NCBI GenBank assembly: GCA_041940425.1 | Contig: JBGTSF010000016.1 | Location: 1 to 64,000 of the forward strand | DNA length: 64,000 nt | Direction: 5' to 3' | Origin: DATHTS01 sp041940425 | Lineage (GTDB): Bacteria; Acidobacteriota; Blastocatellia; Pyrinomonadales; Pyrinomonadaceae | In this document: positions 31,959 to 39,593 of the stretch, piece after piece | Numbering within the stretch: position 1 is the first letter of the stretch | Layout: each line of letters begins with the position of its first letter | The notes under the pieces: model-generated | Seen by the model: only the letters and a program-made list of their open reading frames with translations | Told to the model about the DNA's origin: nothing | The model's database searches: none | Position numbers and translations under genes: made by a program

Positions 31959-32840
31959 TTAGCTGTTCATCGCGTTTGAAAGACTGCGCGCCAGATTCAG
32001 ATTTTCCGCTTCCGGCAGATCGGAAATGACGAAAACCGCTTTGTTCGCTCCGGTAAAACTCGCTATTTGAAATCCGGTCTGTTTTTGACAAATAATTGCC
32101 GAATCCGGTTCGCCGCCTCTATTGTTTTTGTTCGTTTCGGCGGCGAGTTCGGTTTCAGTCAGTAGAACGGAAACGGTTCGTCTGCCGATGCGGATGACGG
32201 CGTGCGTGAAATTTCTGCCGTCGTAAACGCAGTCGTGAACGTGAAGAAGCCGCACCGGTTCGGAAGAATTAAATGCCGCTTTCTGCAAAAAGGCTTGTCT
32301 GAAATTTGTCTTTTTGGCGGTTTCCTGCGCCGCGATTTTCTGCCAGTAATCCATTTTTTCAAGCCCGCAATGCTGATGATCGCCGATTGCCTGATACGCG
32401 ATCTTCTGCCACATCGCGCTCAGATTTTCATCTTTCGGCGAATTTATTACATTTGAATTTTCTTGAGAAATTGCCTGCCCGTTTTCGTTGTTTGCGAGAA
32501 AAACGAATCCGGTAACGCTTATTAATAACAAAGCGGCAAAAGATGCGGTTAGAACTTTTATCGAAAACGGATTCCGCCAAACATTCGGGACGGCTTCTAC
32601 TTTTTCAAAATCATTTCTTAAACGGGAGCGCAGATCATCTGCGAATGCCGGATTTATCTGCGCGTCCGGCGCGTTGAGAACGGCGTTTCGCAGTCGTTCA
32701 CGAAACGCTTTCCGCGTTTCCAATTCGTTGCGGCACGATTCGCAGTTTTCCAGATGGCGAATCGCCTTGTGATTTGTTTCGACGAGCAGTTCGCCGCTCA
32801 AAAATGAATCGGCGACTTCCCGAAAATCTTCACATCTCAT
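31959..32840 (-). CDS. Anti-sigma factor with zinc-finger (ZAS/zf-HC2) domain and Cys/His-rich sensor region
   Basis: A 293-residue protein. The N-terminal zf-HC2/ZAS domain has the H-x3-C-x2-C motif (AIRHLENCESCRNELE); one transmembrane helix lies about 98-118 (VLTASFAALLLISVTGFVFL). The outer domain has conserved HQHC, HVHDCVYDGRNFTHAVIR and a late Cys, typical of anti-sigma factors with a periplasmic 'HxxC...HxCVxxGR' module. ATG 32840 overlaps the sigma gene by 11 bp, so the two are coupled. It probably sequesters the ECF sigma factor and releases it on a redox or metal signal (inference). Confidence 0.85.
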   Translation of the reverse strand: MRCEDFREVADSFLSGELLVETNHKAIRHLENCESCRNELETRKAFRERLRNAVLNAPDAQINPAFADDLRSRLRNDFEKVEAVPNVWRNPFSIKVLTASFAALLLISVTGFVFLANNENGQAISQENSNVINSPKDENLSAMWQKIAYQAIGDHQHCGLEKMDYWQKIAAQETAKKTNFRQAFLQKAAFNSSEPVRLLHVHDCVYDGRNFTHAVIRIGRRTVSVLLTETELAAETNKNNRGGEPDSAIICQKQTGFQIASFTGANKAVFVISDLPEAENLNLARSLSNAMNS

Positions 32841-33402
32841 TTTCTCTGACCTCAAGATCAACTTCGATTCCGTATTCGTCGCGGGCATAACCAGCCAATT
32901 CGCCGCGCAGGATTTTTCGCCCTCGATGCAGACGCGACATCACCGTTCCGATCGGGACATCGAGAATTTCGGCGATTTCCCGGTAAGCGAATTCTTCGAC
33001 ATCGGCTAAAATGACGACCTCCCGGAAATTTTGCGGCATATTTTTGAGCGCGGTCAAAATCTCCTTGTCGGTAATATGCTGGACGACCGCAGGCTCGAAG
33101 CGCAGTGTTTCGGCGAGCATTTCTTCCGCATCGCCGATCATCGGCATTTGTCCGAGCTTTCGTTTTCGCTTGCTGTTCAGATGATAAAGAATCGTCGTCA
33201 GCCACGCCTTGCAGTTCGTTCCGCGTTGATAGCGGTGAAACGACTGCAATGCCTGTATAAAAGTTTCCTGAACGAGGTCTTCCGCCTCGGTCTGATTTCG
33301 CACAAGCCACATCGCCACGCGGTACAGATCCGCCAGATGCGGCATCGCTTCCGCTTCGAACGCTCTCCATTTTTCGTCTTTCGTCCGTCCGAAATCGAAC
33401 AT
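32830..33402 (-). CDS. ECF-type RNA polymerase sigma factor
   Basis: A 190-residue sigma-70 family ECF protein. Region 2 is seen in YRVAMWLVRNQTEAEDLVQE and FHRYQRGTNCKAWLTTILYH; region 4 in LPQNF-type MPQNFREVVILADVEEFAYR and EIAEILDVPIGTVMSRLHRG. Start ATG 33402 (FDFGRTKDEKW follows) is preferred over upstream in-frame starts that would add an unrelated basic stretch. First gene of the msrPQ operon; it likely autoregulates the operon. Divergent from the kinase gene at 33567. Confidence 0.93.
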   Translation of the reverse strand: MFDFGRTKDEKWRAFEAEAMPHLADLYRVAMWLVRNQTEAEDLVQETFIQALQSFHRYQRGTNCKAWLTTILYHLNSKRKRKLGQMPMIGDAEEMLAETLRFEPAVVQHITDKEILTALKNMPQNFREVVILADVEEFAYREIAEILDVPIGTVMSRLHRGRKILRGELAGYARDEYGIEVDLEVRENEM

Positions 33403-33566
33403 TTTTCTATTGTTATTATATACAAATTGTTTTTGGTTTATTCCCTGAATTTCTGTAGCTACCGTTTTTCTACCATAAAGATTCCCCGCAAAAACTTTCA
33501 TTTTTGTCAAAAATGTAGAATAATTTGGCAGATAAACTTTTCACCCGTTCAGAGAGAAAGAAAATT

Positions 33567-35384
33567 ATGTTGATGGTAAATGAAGTAATACACGACCGCT
33601 ACCGCGTTATTCGTCAACTCGGTAAAGGCGGAATGGGCGCGGTTTACGAAGCGCACGACAATGTTTTCGATACGACTATCGCCCTCAAAGAAATTCTGCT
33701 CGACCTTTCGAAAAACACGACTCCGGCGCAGAGGGAAATGATCAAACTTGCCTTCGAACGCGAAGGGAAAATTCTCGCCAAAGTAAATCACGAAGCGTTT
33801 CCGCACGTCCGTGATTATTTTCAGGACAACGACCGGCAGTTTTTGATTATGGAACTCGTTGACGGCGACGATTTCGGCGAGCTTCTGGAAAAACGCGGCG
33901 AACCGTTCCCGGTCGAAGACGTGATGCGTTGGGCGGAACAGCTTCTCGACGCGCTCGATTATCTGCACACTCTGAATCCGCCGGTCATACACCGCGACAT
34001 CAAACCGCAGAATCTGAAACTGACGACGCGCGGCAAAGTAAAACTGCTTGATTTCGGAATTGCCAAAGGCAACGAAACGCAGAAAAATACGACCATCACG
34101 AATCAGACATTCGTCGCCGCGACTCTGCATTATTCGCCGCTGGAACAAATCTACCGCGTTCTCGATCCGACCTTCCGCGAAGTTATCGCGTATCAATTTA
34201 AGGACAAAGCCGGAGAAATTATGGAACAGAACGCCGACGCGCGAAGCGACATCTACGCGCTCGGCGCGACGTTTTATCATTTATTAACTAATACGCTTCC
34301 GATTGACGCACTAAAACGTTCGCTCGAAATCTGGGCGGGCAAACCCGATCCGCTCGTCAATGCTTACGCTCTCAATCCGCAAATTCCACCGGCGGTTTCG
34401 GAAACTCTGCACAAAGCGATGGACATCGAACACGCGAGTCGGTTCGAGTCGGCAGATGAAATGCGCTCGGCTTTGCGCGAAGCGTTCAAGACCGAACAGA
34501 CGCGCGAAGAAGAAGCCAAACGCGCCGCTCTTTTAGCCGAACAGCAGAGGATCGAATCCGAACGCGCTTCGATCCAGCAGGAACGGCAAAAAATGGAAGC
34601 CGAACGCGAAAAATACATCAGCCAGATCGAAGCCCGCAATCGCCAGACGCAACGCGAAATAAAACCGACCGACGCGGCAACCGTCCAGATGAATCGGAGC
34701 GAGCTGAATACGGCGAAAGACGATTCGACCGCGCCGAAAACGGAAATTTACAACCAGCCGCCGTTTCCGACTCCGAACAAAGCGGACGCTCATCCGTCGG
34801 TCGAAACCATCGCCGCGCCCGCCAATTTCGCGGTCAATCTCGACAACAAAACCCGTCTCCCCGAAACGCAAACGCCCGTTTCGCCTGTAACGCAGGACAA
34901 TTTTATGCCGCAGACCTTGACGGGCAGACCGAAAAAGAAGAGCAGTAAACTGCTCTGGCTGATCCCGGTTTTCGGTTTGCTTTTCCTGATGCTCGGCGGC
35001 GCGGCATTCGGTTTTTACCTGTGGCAGAAAAACCGCGCGGCGACCGTCGGCAATACGAATACGACCGTTAATTCAAATGCAGAAACGGCGAATGTGAAAA
35101 CGCTCGTCGAAACAAATACCGAATCTTCGCCCGAACCCGAAACGGCTGTCGAACAAGGCGACCAGACCGGCGAAACGAATACGGAAACAACCGCTGCTTC
35201 GAGCGAACCGCCAAAACCGGTCGTCGCCAAACCCAAACCCGAACCGCCGAAAAAGACTCCGACGACAACAGTCGCCACCCGTCCGACACCGAAACCGGTC
35301 GTTAAACCGCCGACGCCGAAAAGAACCGAGGGCGCGAGTTCGATAAACCAGCGCAGAACGGAAGGCGCGGCGCCGCGTCCCTGA
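33567..35384 (+). CDS. Serine/threonine protein kinase with transmembrane helix and Pro/Thr-rich tail
   Basis: A 605-residue protein. Kinase domain about 9-290: glycine loop LGKGGMGAVYEAHD, beta-3 lysine in TIALKEI, catalytic loop VIHRDIKPQNLKL, metal loop LLDFGIAKGN, and ADARSDIYALGATFYHLLTN. All catalytic residues are present, so it should be active. A coiled-coil segment follows (about 305-365, AKRAALLAEQQRIESERASI), then a transmembrane helix (about 468-492) and an external Thr/Pro/Glu-rich tail. No PASTA domain. ATG 33567 is used; an upstream TTG overlaps the likely promoter. Followed by a homologous pseudokinase. Confidence 0.93.
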   Translation: MLMVNEVIHDRYRVIRQLGKGGMGAVYEAHDNVFDTTIALKEILLDLSKNTTPAQREMIKLAFEREGKILAKVNHEAFPHVRDYFQDNDRQFLIMELVDGDDFGELLEKRGEPFPVEDVMRWAEQLLDALDYLHTLNPPVIHRDIKPQNLKLTTRGKVKLLDFGIAKGNETQKNTTITNQTFVAATLHYSPLEQIYRVLDPTFREVIAYQFKDKAGEIMEQNADARSDIYALGATFYHLLTNTLPIDALKRSLEIWAGKPDPLVNAYALNPQIPPAVSETLHKAMDIEHASRFESADEMRSALREAFKTEQTREEEAKRAALLAEQQRIESERASIQQERQKMEAEREKYISQIEARNRQTQREIKPTDAATVQMNRSELNTAKDDSTAPKTEIYNQPPFPTPNKADAHPSVETIAAPANFAVNLDNKTRLPETQTPVSPVTQDNFMPQTLTGRPKKKSSKLLWLIPVFGLLFLMLGGAAFGFYLWQKNRAATVGNTNTTVNSNAETANVKTLVETNTESSPEPETAVEQGDQTGETNTETTAASSEPPKPVVAKPKPEPPKKTPTTTVATRPTPKPVVKPPTPKRTEGASSINQRRTEGAAPRP

Positions 35385-35403
35385 AAATTTTTGAAACAAA
35401 ATA

Positions 35404-35435
35404 GAGACGGCTATTTTTTCGCCGCCGTCTCTTTT
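35404..35435 (+). terminator. Rho-independent terminator
   Basis: Stem GAGACGGC (35404-35411) / GCCGTCTC (35424-35431) is followed by TTTTG, 20 bp after the kinase stop. Confidence 0.8.
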
Positions 35436-35634
35436 GCAAATCCCTCAAATCCCTTAAAATTCCGCAATCCGAAAAAAAAATCTACAAACTTAAAATTATT
35501 ACTTCCATTATTTAAAGAATTGAGTATAATAGAAATGGCAAACAAAGTTTTTGTTTGTTAAACATTCACAATTTCTGTTCGACAAACACACCTTTTTTTC
35601 TTCCGTTAGAGAACTGACAGGTAACAATAAAAAT

Positions 35635-37500
35635 ATGCTTCCTATAAACGAACTGCTGCAAGAAGGACGTTATCGTATCGTCCGGCATCTCGGACAAAAT
35701 GATGTCGGTTTGATATACGAAGGCTTCGACAACATTTTCGAGAAAAACATCGTCATCAACCAGTGCGCCTACAACGGCAGGAAAAATCTCGCTGATGAAG
35801 AAAAGCTTCTCAAGGGAATAAAACACGAGGCGTTTTTGACGGTTTACGATTACTTTGCCGAACCGAACGGCTGGTTTGTCGTGATGGAAACGGATGACGG
35901 CGAATTTTTAAGCGACGTCCTGAAAAAAGAAAGATTCGAATTTTCCTTCTCCGGTGCGATGAGCTGGAGCGAGCAAATCCTCGACGCGCTGAGCTATCTG
36001 CATCTTCACATGCCGCCGATCGTTTACGGCGATCTCAGACCGCAGAATATTCTTCTGGCTTCCGGCGGAAAAATCAAAATACTCACTTCGGCGATTCTCA
36101 AGATCCGCTGCGGCAATAAAACTGCCGGAAATCCGTCCGCCGAAGACTTGAATTATTCGCCGCTCGAACAGATTTGGGAAAATCTCGATCTCGCTTCGCA
36201 GAAGGTCATTGCCGCGAGCTTCGATGAAAGAGCGGAAAGAATTCTGCGCCAGCCGGTTGACGCGCGGTGCGATATTTATTCGCTCGGCGTTCTGCTGTAT
36301 CGGATGCTGACCGGCGGTTTTCCGAAAAACGCGCTCGAACGCTCGATCGAAATTTTAGAAGGCAATCCCGACCCGCTTGCCGCGCCGTCCGCGCTCAACG
36401 CGGACATTCCGGACGAGGTTTCCGACATTTTGACAAAGATGCTGGAGATCAGACGCGAGAAGCGTTTCGATTCGGCGGTCATTATGCGGCAGGTCTTGCG
36501 GACGGCTTTTGTCCGTATCAAAGAACGCGAAGCCGCCGAAAACGGACAAAAAGAACAGGCGGAAGAAACCGGCGCGTATGAAACGTTCAGTCTGAACGAT
36601 CTTAACGAGCCGGAAACGCATAAGACGGTTCAGTCCGTCAGAATGCCTCAGGGCGGGAACATCGGGGAAGCGGAAAGACATTCGTCCGTGCTTGATCTCG
36701 CGCCCGAAACCGCAGAAGAAATTCCGGCAGAGCCGCGCAGGGAAACCGGTGAGACAGCCGCCGAAGTCAGGGAGGAATTGAGTCCGGTAAAAGACGCCGT
36801 AGAAATTTCCGCCGACATATTCGATTTTGACGGAGCGGACGAAGAGGAGCTTCTGGAGATCGAGATTCCCTCGGAGGAGCCGGAAGAAGAAATCGAAGAG
36901 GAAATAGAGATCGAAACGCCGGAAGAAGAAGCGGAAACGGTCGAGCCGGCGGAAGACTCCGTCGCCGTCCGGGAAGAGGCGATTTCCGTCCCGGAAGCGG
37001 TAAAAGTAAACGCGGAAGTCGTTGAGACCGATTACAAAAAAGATTACGCGCCGTCGGAATTCAGCGTTTTGTTCGAAAACGCGGAAGAGACGAAGCGTTC
37101 GAAGATGAGCTTTCCGATCATCGCGCTGGTTCTGGTTTTGGTCGGCAGCGGAGCGGTCGGCGCGTGGATGTTCGTTTCGAAATCCGGCACGAACGGGCAG
37201 ACCGTAACGAGTCAGGTCGGCGCGAATCCGCCTTCCGATTCGGCGACTCAGCCGGACGCCGATACCGCGCCGCCGCAGATGCCCGATAACGCCGAATCGC
37301 AGACGCTTTCAAATTCGGAAACGGCGGAAACGCCGGTCGAGACCAATCCCGTTCTGACGCAGGAAACCGAGCCGACCGCCAAAAAGCCGGTCGCGGTGAA
37401 ACCCAAACCGGAAGCCTCGAAACCGCAGACGGCGACGGCGAAAACGCCCGATAAGAAAGAGAAAAAAGTTACGGTTGACGATCTGATCACCGATTATTAA
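35635..37500 (+). CDS. Pseudokinase: kinase-fold membrane protein lacking catalytic residues
   Basis: A 621-residue paralogue of the preceding kinase with the same layout. The kinase fold is about 5-285, but the glycine loop is degraded (LGQNDVGLIYEGFD), the beta-3 Lys is absent (KNIVINQC), HRD is replaced by YGD (IVYGDLRPQNILL) and DFG by TSA (IKILTSAILK). It keeps YSPLEQIW and ARCDIYSLGVLLYRMLTGG. A long acidic Glu-rich linker (about 345-490), a transmembrane helix (about 515-535) and an external Pro/Thr tail follow. Probably an allosteric or scaffold partner of the active kinase. TATAAT at 35525-35530 may be its -10 box. Confidence 0.88.
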   Translation: MLPINELLQEGRYRIVRHLGQNDVGLIYEGFDNIFEKNIVINQCAYNGRKNLADEEKLLKGIKHEAFLTVYDYFAEPNGWFVVMETDDGEFLSDVLKKERFEFSFSGAMSWSEQILDALSYLHLHMPPIVYGDLRPQNILLASGGKIKILTSAILKIRCGNKTAGNPSAEDLNYSPLEQIWENLDLASQKVIAASFDERAERILRQPVDARCDIYSLGVLLYRMLTGGFPKNALERSIEILEGNPDPLAAPSALNADIPDEVSDILTKMLEIRREKRFDSAVIMRQVLRTAFVRIKEREAAENGQKEQAEETGAYETFSLNDLNEPETHKTVQSVRMPQGGNIGEAERHSSVLDLAPETAEEIPAEPRRETGETAAEVREELSPVKDAVEISADIFDFDGADEEELLEIEIPSEEPEEEIEEEIEIETPEEEAETVEPAEDSVAVREEAISVPEAVKVNAEVVETDYKKDYAPSEFSVLFENAEETKRSKMSFPIIALVLVLVGSGAVGAWMFVSKSGTNGQTVTSQVGANPPSDSATQPDADTAPPQMPDNAESQTLSNSETAETPVETNPVLTQETEPTAKKPVAVKPKPEASKPQTATAKTPDKKEKKVTVDDLITDY

Positions 37501-37557
37501 TGGAGCAGAGTTTTTTTATTAAAACGAAATTTGAAAATCCCCTAAAGGAGTAAAAAT

Positions 37558-38664
37558 ATGAAACAGACATTTTTTTACCGGACAAAAAAATCACGTATAT
37601 TGGTTTCCGCGCTGGCGGTTTTGATGCTCGCCGTATTGACGCAGGCGCAGACGGCGCGCCAGCTCAGTCTGGCGGACATTCTGATCGGACTCAGATCGAG
37701 CAAGGCGACGATGCCGGAGAAGAATAAAATTCTGTCCGACGCGGTTTCCGAGCGCGGTATCACTTTCGCGCTGACGGCGGAGATCGAGGACGAGCTTTTC
37801 AAAACGGGCGCGGACAAGAGCCTGCTTGACGCGATCCGTCAGAAAAGCCCGGTCATCAAATCCGAAACGCCCGCCGAGGTGAAAAAGCCGGAAGTCAAAC
37901 CGTCGCCCGCCGCCGCGCTTCCCGATTTTACGTTCTACCAGAAACGGGCGGACGAGAACATCGGCAAGGGCGAATACGATCTGGCGATCGTTGATTACAA
38001 CAAGGCTTTGGAACTGAATCCGAAAAGCGTTCCGGCGTATTTCAACCGCGGACGCGCGTTTTATTTCAAACGCGAGTTTGCCGAAGCGGTCGCCAGCTAC
38101 AACAAGGTCATCGAGCTGACGCCGAACGATTCGGTCGCCTTTTACAACCGCGGCGTGACCTACGAGAAGATGGGCGACGCGCTCAAGGCGATGGAAGATT
38201 ATCAAAAGGCGGTCGAACTCGACGAAAACAACGAACCGGCGAAGGAAAATCTGAAAAAGCTGAAAGACGCCGAACAAGCGAAAGCAAAAGCGCAAACGCC
38301 GCCGGTCGTAACCAAACCGGCGGAAACGAGCGCGGCATCGCAAACGCCGCCGCCAACGGCGGAAACGAACAACAACACGCCGGGCGTTTTCAATCACGGG
38401 CGGATTGACGCTTCGCAGATCGAAAGAATGGTGATGCCCAATTACCCGCCGATCGCGCGGAATATGAACGCCGAAGGTCAGGTCGTCGTCGAGGTCGAGA
38501 TTGACGAAGCGGGAAACGTAACTTCCGCCAAAGCCTCTTCGGGACATAATCTCCTGCGCCAGGCTGCCGAAGACGCCGCCCGCAAGACAAAGGTCAAACC
38601 CGTGATGATGGGCGGCAAAGCCGTCAAAGCCGTCGGGCAGATCGTTTATAATTTCAAGAGATAG
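37558..38664 (+). CDS. Secreted TPR protein with TonB C-terminal domain
   Basis: A 368-residue protein; AAAGGAG lies about 10 bases upstream of ATG 37558. The signal peptide ends near LTQAQ. A small helical domain follows (about 35-95: EKNKILSDAVSERGITFALT ... LFKTGADKSLLDAIR), a module also duplicated in the protein at 42289-43596. Then three TPRs (about 120-235), a Pro/Thr linker, and a TonB C-terminal domain (about 285-368, PNYPPIARNMNAEGQVVVEV...ASSGHNLLR). TonB_C with TPR suggests an envelope-spanning adaptor. Third gene of the kinase/pseudokinase cluster, 57 bp downstream. Confidence 0.87.
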   Translation: MKQTFFYRTKKSRILVSALAVLMLAVLTQAQTARQLSLADILIGLRSSKATMPEKNKILSDAVSERGITFALTAEIEDELFKTGADKSLLDAIRQKSPVIKSETPAEVKKPEVKPSPAAALPDFTFYQKRADENIGKGEYDLAIVDYNKALELNPKSVPAYFNRGRAFYFKREFAEAVASYNKVIELTPNDSVAFYNRGVTYEKMGDALKAMEDYQKAVELDENNEPAKENLKKLKDAEQAKAKAQTPPVVTKPAETSAASQTPPPTAETNNNTPGVFNHGRIDASQIERMVMPNYPPIARNMNAEGQVVVEVEIDEAGNVTSAKASSGHNLLRQAAEDAARKTKVKPVMMGGKAVKAVGQIVYNFKR

Positions 38665-38693
38665 AATCCGAATAAGTTAAAAAAAACTCGCGG

Positions 38694-38735
38694 CGGTTCG
38701 TTTGAGAAATTTTCAAACGAACCGACGTTTTTTTT
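38694..38735 (+). terminator. Rho-independent terminator
   Basis: A 12-bp stem CGGTTCGTTTGA (38694-38705) / TCAAACGAACCG (38713-38724) is followed by ACG and a run of eight T, after the TonB/TPR gene. Confidence 0.88.
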
Positions 38736-38736
38736 G

Positions 38737-38769
38737 TTTCAAAATATGGCGAATAGTGTTAAATTACTC
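38737..38769 (+). promoter_or_regulatory. Putative promoter element, copy 1
   Basis: TTTCAAAATATG-N8-GTGTTAAATTA followed by CTC lies 35 bp upstream of the cupin ATG region. A near-copy (about 27 of 33 positions identical) lies upstream of the cassette gene at 39532-39564. Being intergenic, duplicated and before a gene in both places suggests a shared promoter class; not a consensus sigma-70 site. Confidence 0.4.
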
Positions 38770-38803
38770 GCAAAAAAATGTTTTCGCTTTCGGAGGTAAC
38801 AAG

Positions 38804-39442
38804 ATGCTTATAAAAAATTCACTTTTTCCGGTTTTGGTTTTATCCGCATTCTTTGCCGGTTCGATTGCCGCGCAGGACGGGCGGCAGGCGCGCATTATAC
38901 CGCTCAAGCCGATGACCGAAGATGTCGAGATTCTTTTCGGCGACCCGGAAAAGTCCGGCGAGCCGTTCGTCATACGCATCCGCGAACTGCCCGGCGGCAT
39001 CATTCCGCCGCACCGGCATCCGGTTGACGAACATATTACCGTCCTGCAGGGAACATTGTATTTCGCCGTCTCCGACAAATATGACCGGACGGAACTCAGA
39101 GAGATGAAAGCCGGCAGTTACGCCTTTATTCCGAAAGGCAAAACGATGTTCGGCTACACGCCCGATGCGGCGGTCGTTCAGGTTCACGGCGTCGGACCGT
39201 TTCATATTTTCTGGCGCGACGGCGACGATTGGCGCGACCATTTCAAAACGCTCGACAGCCCGGATGCCGCTCAAATCTTCAAATTCAAAAAGAACGAGCG
39301 CGTCGTTACAAAACGCGGCGCGGGACGCATCCGGCAGGGCTTCGACACCGGCGAAGTCCGAGCCTACGAGATCAGCGGCGATGACGGCAGTCTGTTTATG
39401 GCTGAGGAAAAAGACATCCGTTCGGACACAAAGGAGAAATGA
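38804..39442 (+). CDS. Secreted cupin-domain protein
   Basis: A 212-residue protein; ATG 38804 has GGAGG directly upstream. The signal peptide ends near IAAQ. The cupin fold spans about 35-140: motif 1 PPHRHPVDEHITVLQG gives the metal ligands (His, His, Glu), and motif 2 is in FIPKGKTMFGYTPDAAVVQV with His in VHGVGPFHIFW. The C-terminal ~70 residues are unassigned. Single-domain exported cupins of this kind may bind a metal and act on small oxidised compounds; the substrate is unknown. Located just upstream of the integron cassette insertion. Confidence 0.85.
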   Translation: MLIKNSLFPVLVLSAFFAGSIAAQDGRQARIIPLKPMTEDVEILFGDPEKSGEPFVIRIRELPGGIIPPHRHPVDEHITVLQGTLYFAVSDKYDRTELREMKAGSYAFIPKGKTMFGYTPDAAVVQVHGVGPFHIFWRDGDDWRDHFKTLDSPDAAQIFKFKKNERVVTKRGAGRIRQGFDTGEVRAYEISGDDGSLFMAEEKDIRSDTKEK

Positions 39443-39531
39443 CAATCCGGGTTTACTTTCTCATGAAAATAATTTTCGTTTGCTCCGAATAATTCCGCAT
39501 TTGCCGGACTGAATTTCGATAAATTATTTTA

Positions 39532-39564
39532 TTTCAAAATATGCCGGGTCGTGTTAAATTATTC
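39532..39564 (+). promoter_or_regulatory. Putative promoter element, copy 2 (upstream of the cassette)
   Basis: Near-copy of the element at 38737-38769 (TTTCAAAATATG-N8-GTGTTAAATTA). It lies 30 bp before the cassette boundary, so it is host sequence that could drive the promoterless cassette gene. An imperfect hairpin TTCAACGGAAT-AAA-ATTCGGTTGAA (39562-39586) lies between it and the boundary. Confidence 0.4.
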
Positions 39565-39593
39565 AACGGAATAAAATTCGGTTGAATACAAAG

